Source: Megalonaias nervosa (Eukaryota; Mollusca; Bivalvia; Unionida; Unionidae). From it: 64,000 nucleotides of DNA. Of this stretch, positions 61,701-63,961 are shown one piece after another. Every line of letters starts with the position of its first letter. Positions within the stretch are counted from its first letter, which is position 1. Made by a program: the position numbers and the translations under genes. Below the pieces are notes generated by a model. It searched no databases. It saw only the letters and a program-made list of their open reading frames with translations, and was not told the origin of the DNA. The DNA lies in NCBI GenBank assembly GCA_016617855.1, contig JAECUM010003225.1:1-64000 (forward strand). The letters are read 5' to 3'.

Positions 61701-62389
61701 ATATTTTGATGAAACTTTAACCATTCATGTTTCATGACTAGAACTGTGTTTCATGCCCCTTGCTTCAAGGTCGTGGCAAGGGATTTAAATCAGTGAGTTG
61801 TCTATCCATGTATGGTTAAAACCAGATGAAACTTTAGCCTTTTATATATTTTGGCCTTACAGTATTTCATTCATTCTAAGTTATACCCCTGCTTACAGGT
61901 CAAGGTCACAATGTGGGCTAAAGTAAGTTAGTGGTCAGTTTCCTTATCCAGTGTTACCTTTTAAAATATACAGAGCTTCTGATGAAACTTGACTTGTGTC
62001 CACACTTTATCATACATTAGTCAAGTCCCTAGCTCGATGGTCAAAGTAATTGGCATGGAAAAGGTCATGAGATGGTGTATCATGTGTTATTTGCAGTATT
62101 TTTTGTCATACGTCAGAACTTGTTTCATTATTAGCCATAGTATCAGATGTTGTCATATTAACATAAGTGCATGTAGCAAATTTTTTTATAATGATAATAC
62201 TAGAATGACTGATTTGTTCAGATATAGAGAATCCTTTATATTTAGTGTTTTTAAACCATATGTTTATCAGAATCTTCTCTTTTGTTGTTAGACGTTCACG
62301 AATGAAAAGAAGTCTCATTCTCTTGGAGAAACTTAAGAAAGCAGGTGTTGGATCAAGACCAACAATATGGATTGGTCATTCTATGGGAG
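4590..62389 (+). CDS. SERAC1: SERAC1 orthologue (partial, 12 exons; both ends outside the set)
   Basis: Joined exons: 4590-4623, 5038-5177, 7229-7282, 15040-15165, 18885-19003, 35867-35986, 38664-38783, 44088-44250, 53804-53957, 58375-58522, 59352-59452, 62292-62389. All borders are AG/GT and all phases agree, giving 459 codons. Order of parts: N-terminal membrane helix (about residues 2-20), basic linker, helical ARM-like region (about 80-340), then an alpha/beta-hydrolase domain beginning FIHGLMGG and reaching WIGHSMGG, with the putative nucleophile Ser at partial residue 457. Family markers are [16 protein letters not shown]-like [25 protein letters not shown] and WLAKDC. Mammalian SERAC1 (about 654 residues) is needed for phosphatidylglycerol remodelling at mitochondria-associated ER membranes. 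The initiator exon is not found, and the remaining catalytic residues lie downstream of the window. Confidence 0.95.
5038..5177 (+). CDS. SERAC1: SERAC1 exon b: end of membrane helix and stalk
   Basis: Acceptor TTCATTTTCAG, donor GTATGG, phase 2 in and phase 1 out. It encodes [15 protein letters not shown], a SPYIYVSGD segment that lines up with the KSYIYVH region of mammalian SERAC1, and a very lysine-rich end ([10 protein letters not shown]). Confidence 0.9.
5178..6148. other. Intron sequence, nothing recognised
   Basis: AT-rich intronic DNA of SERAC1. No repeat family or ORF that I can name. Confidence 0.4.
6149..6840 (+). pseudogene. Decayed hAT-type transposase relic (DUF4371-like N-terminal half)
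   Basis: Conceptual translation across several frames and stops shows family blocks in the right order: [37 protein letters not shown], then [26 protein letters not shown], and near 6660-6780 a segment resembling ATDESSDLD...VVRYFD. This order matches BED-less hAT transposases with a TDES(T/S)D block containing the first catalytic Asp. Frameshifts and stops (for example TAG at 6378) make it non-functional. The C-terminal half and TIRs were not found. It lies in the SERAC1 intron between exons b and c, in sense orientation. Confidence 0.72.
7229..7282 (+). CDS. SERAC1: SERAC1 exon c: short basic linker exon
   Basis: A 54-bp exon between TTTCTTTAAG and GTAAGT, phase 1 in and out. It encodes [18 protein letters not shown], a strongly basic segment at the place where mammalian SERAC1 has its ARKELHKAVRKV helix. 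Its donor is followed within 13 bp by a (GT)n array. Confidence 0.82.
7296..7414 (+). repeat. (GT)n microsatellite with a short GA tail
   Basis: About 105 bp of nearly uninterrupted GT dinucleotides ending in (GA)n. It starts 13 bp after the exon c splice donor. Confidence 0.98.
7670..7885 (-). mobile_element. tRNA-derived SINE (type 2), minus strand, truncated
   Basis: The reverse complement matches the body of the element at 36141-36382: GAGTCATACCAAAGA.., CTAACAGTTGCC.., TGTTAGGACAGG.. and the tail near AAACTGC. The tRNA A box is missing, so it is 5' truncated or diverged there. Two members in one window define the family. Confidence 0.78.
8639..8736. mobile_element. Small palindromic MITE, family TAGTCTGGTTCCCTG, copy 2 (nested)
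   Basis: About 98 bp. The arms TAGCCTGGTTCCCTGCTTCG and GCAGGGAACCAGACTA form a long imperfect hairpin. Nested in the Tigger-like element at the same internal place as copy 3 in the second element. Confidence 0.82.
9461..9568 (+). pseudogene. 5' fragment of a pogo/Tigger transposase
   Basis: ATG-started 35-codon ORF ending in TAA. It begins [10 protein letters not shown] and continues into a lysine/glutamate-rich helix ([14 protein letters not shown]), in the style of the CENP-B/psq helix-turn-helix that opens pogo-class transposases. The rest of the gene is absent. The matching spot in the second copy (about 50670-50720) is further decayed and frameshifted. Confidence 0.55.
9928..10163 (+). 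repeat. Tandem duplication of the Tigger-like 3' end
   Basis: This 236-bp block repeats 9692-9927 almost base for base and ends in the same CTCATAACAGGTTTTACTG terminus followed by TA. The element therefore has two 3' ends in tandem. Confidence 0.88.
10164..11918. other. Intron sequence, nothing recognised
   Basis: 1.75 kb of AT-rich SERAC1 intron. The largest open stretch (10663-11040) has no recognisable domain and no splice context, so I regard it as chance. Confidence 0.4.
11919..14343 (+). mobile_element. Probable DNA transposon, CAGTGTGACCCC family
   Basis: The left end CAGTGTGACCCCACTATAAC is preceded by TA and followed by GTTATA-type subterminal repeats. The right part (13900-14343) matches 1090-1585. 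The right terminus is degenerate, so the 3' boundary is inferred. Superfamily is probably Tc1/mariner-pogo from the CAGTG start and TA flank. No transposase ORF. Confidence 0.5.
12697..12748 (+). repeat. Short tandem repeat, 18-bp unit x 3
   Basis: Three consecutive copies of GAAGTCATCGCTAAAGGA inside the 11919-14343 element. Confidence 0.9.
14609..14800 (+). repeat. Diverged tandem repeat, about 65-70 bp x 3
   Basis: Three loosely similar blocks carry GAACTGCA(GT)TC.., TGTAG(A/G).. and AATCTTNACATTATGCAGNNCAG. Divergence is high, so the array is old. Confidence 0.6.
15040..15165 (+). CDS. SERAC1: SERAC1 exon d
   Basis: A 126-bp exon with acceptor TTTCATCTCAG and donor GTAATG, phase 1 in and out. 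It encodes [20 protein letters not shown] and then [14 protein letters not shown], aligning with the mammalian WLLLRKSKSDDKTTR..AVREMSETHHWHD segment. This is the beginning of the helical ARM-like region. Confidence 0.93.
15205..15735 (+). repeat. Tandem array of hairpin-capable units (about 80 bp x 6-7)
   Basis: Degenerate repeats each contain an AGATCTGCC-type arm, a short spacer with GGCATTAGATGGTG, a facing GGCAAATCTGGGTCTGT-type arm and a TGCACCCAACAGCAAAC linker. CACCC-type markers recur near 15283, 15363, 15439, 15532, 15606 and 15688. Solitary related hairpins occur at 54360-54530 and 57261-57323. Confidence 0.75.
15771..16047. mobile_element. hAT-type MITE, 277 bp
   Basis: Ends CAGGGGTCTCA and TGAGACCCCTG are inverted repeats. 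They are flanked by ATATACAG (15763-15770) and CTATACAG (16048-16055), an 8-bp target-site duplication with one mismatch. 8-bp duplications and CAGGG ends are typical of hAT elements. The subterminal GGGCCAC blocks are also inverted. No coding capacity. Confidence 0.88.
16056..16961. other. Intron sequence, nothing recognised
   Basis: AT-rich SERAC1 intron with no recognised repeat end or exon. Confidence 0.4.
16962..18128 (+). mobile_element. CAGTGGTCCCC DNA transposon, non-autonomous, copy 1
   Basis: Starts CAGTGGTCCCCCTCTTATAT and ends GGGGACTACTG, flanked by TA on each side. Subterminal GGTGGCC(T/G) and AAAGTGGCC blocks occur at both ends in opposite orientation. A second copy at 54580-55905 shares the interior (for example the GTGTGAAGCCCAAAACTCTA block). 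TA flanks and CAGTGG ends suggest a pogo/Tigger or mariner relation. No transposase ORF. Confidence 0.85.
18129..18884. other. Intron sequence, nothing recognised
   Basis: AT-rich SERAC1 intron ahead of exon e. Ends in a pyrimidine-rich tract (TTTTTTTTCTTCAG). Confidence 0.4.
18885..19003 (+). CDS. SERAC1: SERAC1 exon e
   Basis: A 119-bp exon, phase 1 in and phase 0 out, donor GTAAGC. It encodes [20 protein letters not shown] then [20 protein letters not shown]. This matches the [20 protein letters not shown] block of mammalian SERAC1 closely and anchors the gene identification. Confidence 0.96.
19275..19435. mobile_element. Degenerate MITE, AGGGCTGTTCC family, copy 1
   Basis: Starts AGGGCTGTTCCAGTAAAACA and carries the CAACCCACAACAGAAG block that also occurs near 25140 in a reverse-orientation relative. 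The far end is decayed. A clean copy lies at 37360-37547. A CTA trinucleotide run (about 19211-19238) lies just upstream. Confidence 0.55.
20371..20800 (+). mobile_element. Two diverged type-1 SINE copies in tandem
   Basis: Two successive segments (about 20371-20575 and 20645-20800) keep the order A box-like (GGCAGAGTGGTATAAGATGC; CCCAAGTGTACTAAGGTGCT), GTACATGAGAATGTTGCCAG or similar body, GGTTCTTCCTCCACC and TGGCTGCCAT. Same order as the intact SINE at 3033-3283, with much divergence, so older insertions. Confidence 0.6.
20810..25029. other. 4.2 kb of intron sequence, nothing recognised
   Basis: I found no exon with conserved SERAC1 sequence, no TIR pair and no retroelement domain. A chance ORF at 24444-24743 (minus) overlaps another at 24385-24609 (plus) and neither shows a domain. 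Confidence 0.4.
25030..25270 (-). mobile_element. AGGGCTGTTCC-family MITE relic, reverse orientation
   Basis: The right end reads TTTTACTGGAACAGTCCTTAG, the reverse complement of the family start, preceded by a CCCAGGGGGGGGATATA block. The internal CAACCCACAACAGAAGTGAT block matches the copy near 19331. Confidence 0.6.
25655..26460 (+). repeat. Diverged repeats with CTACAGGTAA...TTAGCATTCACTTC motif
   Basis: Blocks near 25659, 26102, 26257 and 26353 share ACAGGTAA, an AT-rich spacer of 20-30 bp and (T/G)AGCATNCACTTC(A/G)TA(G/A). Spacing is irregular, so this is either an old tandem array or repeated insertion of a small element. Confidence 0.5.
26461..28853. other. Intron sequence, unassigned, possibly retroelement-derived in part
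   Basis: 26690-27670 has the base composition and broken open stretches seen in decayed retroelements nearby, but I cannot name a domain. The remainder to 28853 shows nothing. Confidence 0.3.
28854..29182 (+). repeat. Tandem repeat, 37-bp unit x 9
   Basis: Nine consecutive units of the form TCCTAGGCCAGCTAAATGTA followed by TTAGTGGACTTGACATA, with point differences (CCGGC, CTGGC, CAACT variants). No spacers, so not a CRISPR array. Confidence 0.96.
29220..30281 (+). pseudogene. DIRS-type retroelement fragment (RNase H end region onward)
   Basis: The frame at 29271-29654 gives [20 protein letters not shown] and [10 protein letters not shown], then [13 protein letters not shown]. This matches the conserved DLFATR.N.KL..F.SPVPDP..WAVDALS.SW block at the end of the RT-RNase H polyprotein of DIRS elements. 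Following sequence (about 29660-30280) has decayed, frame-broken material that may be the tyrosine recombinase region. The fragment is cut on the right by the pogo-like insertion at 30282. Confidence 0.72.
30500..30930 (-). pseudogene. pogo-class transposase remnant (DDE domain pieces)
   Basis: An 81-codon open stretch (30930 to 30685, minus) contains the first catalytic Asp in INMDE, at residue 52 of that stretch. After frame disruption a second piece (about 30600-30500) continues the domain. The plus-strand ORF over the same bases is a shadow. Not functional. Confidence 0.68.
31218..33546 (+). mobile_element. Complete hAT transposon with intact transposase, 2329 bp
   Basis: Inverted ends CAGGGGTGGGCAA... 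and ...TTGCCCACCCCTG are flanked by a perfect 8-bp target-site duplication, TCCTATAG (31210-31217 and 33547-33554). Subterminal GCGGCCCGCC and GGTGCGGCCCTCC blocks are also inverted. It encloses one long uninterrupted transposase ORF. A perfect duplication plus an intact ORF indicates a recent, possibly still active, insertion. It sits in duplicate A of a pogo-like element inside a SERAC1 intron, in the same orientation as the gene. Confidence 0.96.
31485..33275 (+). CDS. hAT-superfamily transposase, 596 aa, apparently intact
   Basis: Cut-and-paste transposase. N terminus is basic ([10 protein letters not shown]), followed by a BED-like zinc finger (C35, C38, H53/H54, H58). The RNase H-like catalytic core shows Asp181 in [11 protein letters not shown], Asp248 in [14 protein letters not shown] and the [10 protein letters not shown] block (about 281-290), then [10 protein letters not shown]. 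The C-terminal dimerisation region contains Glu552 in [20 protein letters not shown], giving a complete D-D-E set. It most resembles the Charlie-type transposases that gave rise to vertebrate GTF2IRD2/ZBED5-like genes. Length is normal for the family. The ATG at 31485 is the first in frame before the zinc finger. No stop or frameshift is present. Confidence 0.95.
   Translation: MNPPKKRKIGDESRVFNEEWTHKYFFGNTGKKAVCLLCHETIAVFKEYNLKRHHETKHNDFGGKLSEDERKKKAADCVTKLKKQQILFTKQSTLQDNATEASFMIAYNLAKRNKPFSDGEFVKQCMVDCASVLCPDVRSKFGNVSLSRRTIVRRIDSISDELTEQLKTTSKDFVWFSLALDESTDNEDTAQLLIFIRGINEHFVITEELLGLESMKSTTTGQDLFECAVNCVEKSGLSWNRMASITTDGARAFTGKNVGMVKLLKNKLQAQDADSDVLSFHCILHQESLCKAALDLKHVIEPVVSVVNIIRARALNHRQFKSMLEDMEADYEDVIYHNSVRWLSLGKVIKRVWVLQNEILLFLDMKGISCDFVTKMGCEEWRYEMMFAADVFEKLNELNVTLQGKGLFAHEMWKHVKSFNAKLGLFARQAGEGKFCHFPLLGKEKVPESVSTKIRDHLQSLEGEVTRRFQDFKKIEPKFNLLSSPITADIDTAPEELQLELIDMQSDHTVKEMFNTVTLVDFYKSLSAEKFPCVNKFAGKMFSIFGSTYICEQSFSCMKINKSKYRCSLTDINLQAVMRISTSNFTPDFKKIGKKV
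33842..34592. repeat. Tandem duplicate B inside the pogo-like element (empty-site copy)
   Basis: About 751 bp matching duplicate A. At 34240-34260 it keeps the uninterrupted pre-insertion sequence TTTGATGTCCTGTCAGTAAG, where duplicate A holds the hAT element between two TCCTATAG copies. Confidence 0.85.
35023..35866. other. Intron sequence before exon f, unassigned
   Basis: May begin with the continuation of the DIRS fragment that the pogo-like element interrupted, but I cannot name a domain. An open stretch around 35640-35705 ([20 protein letters not shown]) follows an acceptor-like TTGACCAG, but it has no donor in a fitting phase and no SERAC1 counterpart. Confidence 0.3.
35867..35986 (+). 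CDS. SERAC1: SERAC1 exon f
   Basis: 120 bp, phase 0 in and out, acceptor TCCATTTCAG, donor GTAGGT. It encodes [20 protein letters not shown] and [13 protein letters not shown], aligning with the [28 protein letters not shown] helix of mammalian SERAC1. Confidence 0.95.
36141..36382 (+). mobile_element. tRNA-derived SINE (type 2)
   Basis: A box (TGGCCTAGTGGTTAGAGCAT) and B box-like (GTGAATTCAAACCCCGG) are followed by a body shared with 7670-7885 (GAGTCATACCAAAGATTTAT, GGTTAGTGTTAGGACTGG). The acceptor stem does not close, so it is a SINE rather than a tRNA gene. A CT-rich run precedes it. Confidence 0.82.
36383..36480 (+). mobile_element. Type-1 SINE head fragment, directly joined to type-2 SINE
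   Basis: CAGTGGTCTAAAGTGCTCAC through GGTTTGAGTCTCGG matches the A box to B box part of the SINE at 3033-3283. It starts exactly where the type-2 SINE ends, giving a composite. Confidence 0.7.
36481..37359. other. Intron sequence, nothing recognised
   Basis: Two similar blocks (near 37076 and 37178) share AATTTTGTTGAAGNGTGAACA followed by ATG(A/C)CATG(T/C)AG, a loose direct repeat of about 100 bp. Otherwise nothing. Confidence 0.4.
37360..37547. mobile_element. AGGGCTGTTCC-family MITE, 188 bp, best copy
   Basis: The ends AGGGCTGTTCCATTTAAACA and TGTTTTAATGGAACAGCCCT are near-perfect inverted repeats, and the inversion continues into GGCAGTTTTTAAAA / TTTTAAAAGTGCC. Related sequences lie at 19275 and 25270, and a lone end near 39305. 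Confidence 0.82.
37712..37911 (-). mobile_element. tRNA-derived SINE (type 1), minus strand
   Basis: The reverse complement starts GGGGCCCCTGGTGGGCAAGT, has GAGTCTCGGG in the B box position and ends near CACAACAA. It matches the element at 3033-3283 throughout. Confidence 0.82.
38441..38508 (+). repeat. (GT)n(AT)n microsatellite
   Basis: A short GT run leads into about 58 bp of AT dinucleotides. Confidence 0.98.
38664..38783 (+). CDS. SERAC1: SERAC1 exon g
   Basis: 120 bp, phase 0 in and out, acceptor TTCATTTACAG, donor GTAAGT. It encodes [20 protein letters not shown] then [20 protein letters not shown]. The GGLWCFGG and VE(L/M)FCLEA(I/L)V(K/Q)HS blocks are SERAC1 signatures. Confidence 0.97.
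38784..39479. other. Intron sequence with a lone MITE end
   Basis: AGTCCGTTCCAATTAAATCA near 39300 resembles the start of the AGGGCTGTTCC family. Nothing else recognised. Confidence 0.35.
39880..41520 (+). pseudogene. DIRS reverse transcriptase/RNase H, frameshifted
   Basis: Recognisable blocks: [20 protein letters not shown] and PLSS (about 39905-39975), [20 protein letters not shown] and FLYLAYC (about 40250-40330, the RT finger/palm region of DIRS), [20 protein letters not shown] (about 40344-40404), [18 protein letters not shown] (about 41107, the RNase H D-N-A block) and [11 protein letters not shown] near 41340. At least four frame changes and stops separate them. Confidence 0.82.
41720..42725 (+). 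pseudogene. DIRS tyrosine recombinase, frameshifted
   Basis: The N-terminal part shows [20 protein letters not shown] and [17 protein letters not shown]. The catalytic C terminus at 42537-42722 keeps [37 protein letters not shown]: the H-x-x-R pair, the W/H position and the nucleophile Tyr in FYLRD. Frame breaks between the halves make it non-functional. Confidence 0.82.
43325..43900 (+). repeat. Diverged tandem repeat, about 145-155 bp x 4, with TGACCTTTGxCC core
   Basis: Units near 43331, 43475, 43630 and 43765 share a TTTTTCTTCTTTCAG-like run, an AGTGAC(T/C)TTTG(A/C)C core, a CTTTTGA(C/T) segment, a GGGTTC(C/T)TC block and a GGTAACTATGGATGA-type end. Confidence 0.72.
44088..44250 (+). CDS. 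SERAC1: SERAC1 exon h
   Basis: 163 bp, phase 0 in and phase 1 out, acceptor AATTTTCAG, donor GTAGGT. It encodes [20 protein letters not shown] and [20 protein letters not shown], matching the [41 protein letters not shown] armadillo-like helices of mammalian SERAC1. Confidence 0.96.
44251..45295. other. Intron sequence, nothing recognised
   Basis: The reading frame remains open after the exon h donor to 44459, but that sequence has no SERAC1 counterpart. No repeat family is recognised. Confidence 0.4.
45296..45347 (+). repeat. (TA)n microsatellite
   Basis: About 52 bp of TA dinucleotides. Confidence 0.98.
45349..45524 (+). mobile_element. Tigger-like element relic (3' terminal part)
   Basis: Keeps the GAGACCACCTGCCTTGAGAG and TTTGTTGGCAGAA blocks of the 3' ends at 9840-9927 and 51040-51122, and ends AAGACAGGTTCTACTA. 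Only the terminal region survives, between two microsatellites. Confidence 0.72.
45519..45567 (+). repeat. (CTAT)n(TA)n microsatellite
   Basis: A CTAT tetranucleotide run followed by about 30 bp of TA. Confidence 0.97.
47961..48029 (+). repeat. (TA)n microsatellite inside the minus-strand DIRS element
   Basis: About 60 bp of TA dinucleotides. Confidence 0.98.
48342..48773 (-). pseudogene. Possible DIRS ORF1 (gag-like) remnant
   Basis: A 143-codon minus-strand ORF includes [20 protein letters not shown] and a cysteine-rich, lysine-rich middle. Its position upstream of the RT start in the minus-strand DIRS element fits an ORF1 remnant. The homology is not recognised by sequence, and the opposite strand is also open (48364-48762), so this may be chance. 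Confidence 0.3.
49499..51122 (+). mobile_element. Tigger/pogo-like DNA transposon, non-autonomous, copy 2
   Basis: Starts CAGTAAAAACTGTCATGAGC, ends CATAACAGGTTTTACTG, flanked by TA on each side, 1624 bp. Collinear with 8268-9927, including the nested palindromic MITE, the GTGATGTTTGTT..CCCCCCCCATG block and the decayed transposase start near 50670. Confidence 0.87.
49875..49959. mobile_element. Small palindromic MITE, family TAGTCTGGTTCCCTG, copy 3 (nested)
   Basis: 85 bp. TAGTCTGGTTCCCTGCTTCG faces GGAGCAGGGAACCAGACTA. The outer arms are perfectly complementary over 16 bp. Confidence 0.86.
51123..52185. other. Intron sequence, nothing recognised
   Basis: AT-rich SERAC1 intron before the long tandem array. 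Confidence 0.4.
52186..53290 (+). repeat. Higher-order tandem repeat: 84-bp dimer of 42-bp units
   Basis: The 42-bp monomer contains TCTGCATCTAATATGT and ACATTAGAATGGG. Two alternating variants (one entering with GGTATCTCCAGAG, the other with ACAACTGGAG) form an 84-bp dimer. GGTATC markers fall at 52611, 52695, 52779, 52863, 52947 and 53031, and the next GGTATA at 53115, all exactly 84 bp apart. The edges (52186-52600, 53115-53290) are diverged. Confidence 0.96.
53291..53803. other. Intron sequence before exon i, nothing recognised
   Basis: No repeat family or exon seen. Ends at the acceptor TTCCTCCCAG. Confidence 0.4.
53804..53957 (+). CDS. SERAC1: SERAC1 exon i
   Basis: 154 bp, phase 1 in and phase 2 out, donor GTAAGT. 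It encodes [40 protein letters not shown] and [11 protein letters not shown]. This aligns with SGWVSIMAEAM..HAARILANLDRE..YQDGVYVLHPQYRT of mammalian SERAC1, the end of the helical region and the strand leading to the hydrolase fold. Confidence 0.97.
54284..54343 (+). repeat. (TA)n microsatellite
   Basis: About 60 bp of TA dinucleotides. Confidence 0.98.
54360..54530 (+). repeat. Two units of the AGATCTGCC hairpin family
   Basis: One unit (about 54375-54432) has facing arms ATAGACCTTGATCTGCC and GCAGATCAGGGTCTAT. The second (about 54465-54525) keeps GCACAGACCCAGATCTGCCA and GTGCATGATGCA with a decayed right arm. Related to 15205-15735 and 57261-57323. Confidence 0.78.
54580..55905 (+). mobile_element. 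CAGTGGTCCCC DNA transposon, non-autonomous, copy 2
   Basis: Starts CAGTGGTCCCCCTCAAATAC, ends ATGAGGGGGACCACTG, flanked by TA on each side, 1326 bp. The terminal repeats are better preserved than in copy 1 (16962-18128). The interior has a local duplication (ATCTGACCATGTTATGATCT at about 55323 and 55441) that copy 1 has once. Confidence 0.88.
55906..56439. other. Intron sequence, nothing recognised
   Basis: Open stretches here (55860-56129, 56130-56402) have no domain and no splice context. Confidence 0.4.
56440..56786. mobile_element. Foldback/MITE element with about 62-bp arms
   Basis: Left arm 56490-56551 (CAGATCTCCACTGTCCTAGG ... GGGGTCATGTTCTGGTGA) and right arm 56700-56761 are inverted repeats with about 85 % identity by eye, separated by about 148 bp. 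Outer ends ACACCGGT and ACCAGTGT are also complementary. No coding capacity. Superfamily not assigned. Confidence 0.8.
57261..57323. repeat. Perfect hairpin, 25-bp arms, AGATCTGCC family
   Basis: The left arm 57261-57285 (AAACTGCACAGACCCAGATC plus TGCCA) is perfectly complementary to 57299-57323, with a 13-base loop that itself contains TGCATAATGCA. This is the cleanest member of the family seen at 15205-15735 and 54360-54530. Confidence 0.95.
57326..58374. other. Intron sequence, nothing recognised
   Basis: A partial AGATCTGCC-type remnant (CTTGATCTGCTGGCTCTTGT) lies near 58260. No other repeat or exon is recognised. Confidence 0.4.
58375..58522 (+). CDS. SERAC1: SERAC1 exon j: start of alpha/beta-hydrolase domain
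   Basis: 148 bp, phase 2 in and phase 0 out, acceptor TTTTTCTTCAG, donor GTACAT. It encodes [20 protein letters not shown], then TYTFCWPK. The strand-HG turn (FIHGLMGG) is the oxyanion-hole region of the hydrolase fold, and the sequence nearly equals mammalian [20 protein letters not shown]. Confidence 0.98.
58690..58765 (+). repeat. (AT)n(AC)n(AT)n microsatellite
   Basis: AT dinucleotides, then AC dinucleotides, then AT again over about 75 bp. Confidence 0.97.
59352..59452 (+). CDS. SERAC1: SERAC1 exon k
   Basis: 101 bp, phase 0 in and phase 2 out, acceptor CGTCCAACAG, donor GTATGC. It encodes [20 protein letters not shown] then [13 protein letters not shown], matching [31 protein letters not shown] of mammalian SERAC1. 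Confidence 0.97.
59544..61131. mobile_element. Probable hAT-like element (AGACCTGCCAAC ends), interrupted
   Basis: Left end CAGACCTGCCAACTC and right end GGGTTGGCAGGTCT are inverted. CAGACCTGCCAAC-type ends are common in hAT MITEs. The flanks do not give a clear 8-bp duplication, so the family call is tentative. It contains the nested element at 60031-60807 and, near 59733, a lone end of the TAGTCTGGTTCCCTG MITE. Confidence 0.55.
60031..60807. mobile_element. Mutator-like (MULE-type) non-autonomous element, 777 bp, nested
   Basis: The left end TAGTCCTACAATGTAAGACA and the reverse complement of the right end, TTGTCCTACAACGTAAGACA, are near-identical and continue about 25 bp. Perfect 10-bp direct repeats GGCAGGAGAT flank it (60021-60030 and 60808-60817). 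A duplication of 9-10 bp fits the Mutator-like superfamily. Inside the left end the arm GTAAGACATAGCAC is repeated in inverted orientation (60042-60055 and 60075-60088), and a second hairpin (GTTCCGATGTC / GACATCGGAAC) follows at about 60115. No transposase ORF. Confidence 0.82.
61490..62065 (+). repeat. Diverged repeats with TTTTGATGAAACTTTA motif
   Basis: Blocks near 61568, 61702, 61821 and 61975 share GATTTTGA(C/T)GAAAC(A/T)TT, followed by a CATGACTA..CATGGTTATGACAAGGG or CTTCAAGGTCGTGGCAAGGG segment. An old tandem array of about 130-150 bp units. Confidence 0.6.
62292..62389 (+). CDS. SERAC1: SERAC1 exon l: nucleophile elbow
   Basis: 98 bp, phase 2 in and phase 1 out, acceptor TTTGTTGTTAG, donor GTAATT. 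It encodes [20 protein letters not shown] then IGHSMGG. The G-H-S-M-G sequence is the Gly-x-Ser-x-Gly motif of serine hydrolases, with the nucleophile Ser. The next exon, which should begin LLVKK-like, is not in the window. Confidence 0.97.
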
Positions 62390-63266
62390 GTAATTGAAAG
62401 CAGTCTTGTCAATAGTCAATTGGCCTCAAACCAGGGTGTCCTGTCTGTTTGGTTGTCATTCATTTAATATTTATTCTGACAGCCATTGGTATTTGATTTC
62501 AAACTTGACATCTTTTCATTGCGATTTGTAAGGTTTCAAACATTTTGATATTAGTTATTGTCTGTTATTAGCTATTGTCTGTCCTGGAATCGTTCTTGTA
62601 CATGAAATTGCAAACAAGAAAGAAACAAAGGACTATATTGAATAAGGGCCATTTTCTGTCCCCTCTCCAGATGTCATCATATGATGTATACTGTACACAT
62701 GAGGTGGTTAACATTTTGTTTCTGACATCAGTTTTGTGTTCACGTGTCCATTGCTATGGTTACTGGATGTCAAAACACTATCAAGAAAGGCATGAAAAGT
62801 TGTCATCTTTTCCATTTACTTACCATATATACTGCTTTACCATGAGCTATTCACTAAGTTTCAAATTTGCAATATGCATTTTTATTATTTTAGGGGTTAT
62901 AAAGCTCTGTAAATAAAGTTTAGTTTCTAAAACTATTCCAAAATGGTCCATCATAGACAAAAATAGAATATCGAACTAACATGTCAACTGAAAACTGTTT
63001 CTAAAATACGTTGACAAAAAGGTACTTAATCATAAAATACAAAAACTGTTCCTCAATAAAATATTGTTTAATAATATTTAATGATGTTTAATATTATTGA
63101 GTTATTTAAATGATTGTTTGATATTATTGAATATGACTGTATAGGAGGCGTTAACAGGGGCCTGTACATTTGCTTCTTCGCCAAATACATGGGTTTCTGA
63201 TCTTCACTGGAAATGACAAATGTTCTTTAGGTATTTATGTACTTTTATCCATATATTTTCATGGCT

Positions 63267-63269
<3 letters not shown>
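62390..63269. other. Intron sequence, nothing recognised
   Basis: Open stretch 62575-62916 has no domain or splice context. No downstream SERAC1 exon is found here. Confidence 0.4.

Positions 63270-63304
<35 letters not shown>
63270..63304 (+). repeat. (CA)n microsatellite
   Basis: About 35 bp of CA dinucleotides. Confidence 0.97.
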
Positions 63305-63307
<3 letters not shown>

Positions 63308-63886
63308 CTGTGTTTTTATCTTTAAAAGAAGAAAAAAAGTCTTTCACACCCCTTGAGTTATCCTAGAGTCACACTATAGTCTATTAGTAAACAATGTATT
63401 CATCCGTAAAGATATAATATGGACATTAATAAGAAGTAAAACACTATTGGATCAGTACTTTTAATAAACTTCTGAAAATTGTGAAATATGTTTTAGAAGT
63501 AATGGCATTGGAGAATACAGGAAAGAAACAGACTATAGGTAATGTACTCTTTAGACTTTTTGCGTCCATTTTTAAACCAGTGCGGGAATACTGCATAACA
63601 CTGGCTGCATACAGTTGTCTGTGAATTGAGAGGATGTACACGTTTATAAAGAACATAATGACTAAATGGAAACACAATCATTTTATTATTCATTTTGCAA
63701 ATGCTATTTATCAGCACTTAGAGTCTGCAAAGATGGTGATTTACATCATGCAAGATTTGGGGATTTATAGAATGAATGCAACTTTCAGTGAATTTTTGGG
63801 AACAAGTTTGCACATAAACTTGGATGAAAAATGAGTCAAAGTAAGTATTGTTCTACCTTTTCATTGTTTAAACTAACTATATATGA
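63305..63886. other. Intron sequence, nothing recognised
   Basis: ORFs at 63444-63717 (minus) and 63634-63834 (plus) overlap each other and match nothing. A donor-like GTAAGT at 63841 has no supporting exon. Confidence 0.4.

Positions 63887-63959
<73 letters not shown>
63887..63959 (+). repeat. (CT)n microsatellite
   Basis: About 72 bp of CT dinucleotides with one interruption. Confidence 0.98.

Positions 63960-63961
<2 letters not shown>

Noticed and set aside
63634..63841. Possible terminal SERAC1 exon ending at GTAAGT (63841)
   Set aside because: The reading frame hits a stop before the donor and the peptide does not match the LLVKK region expected after GHSMGG.
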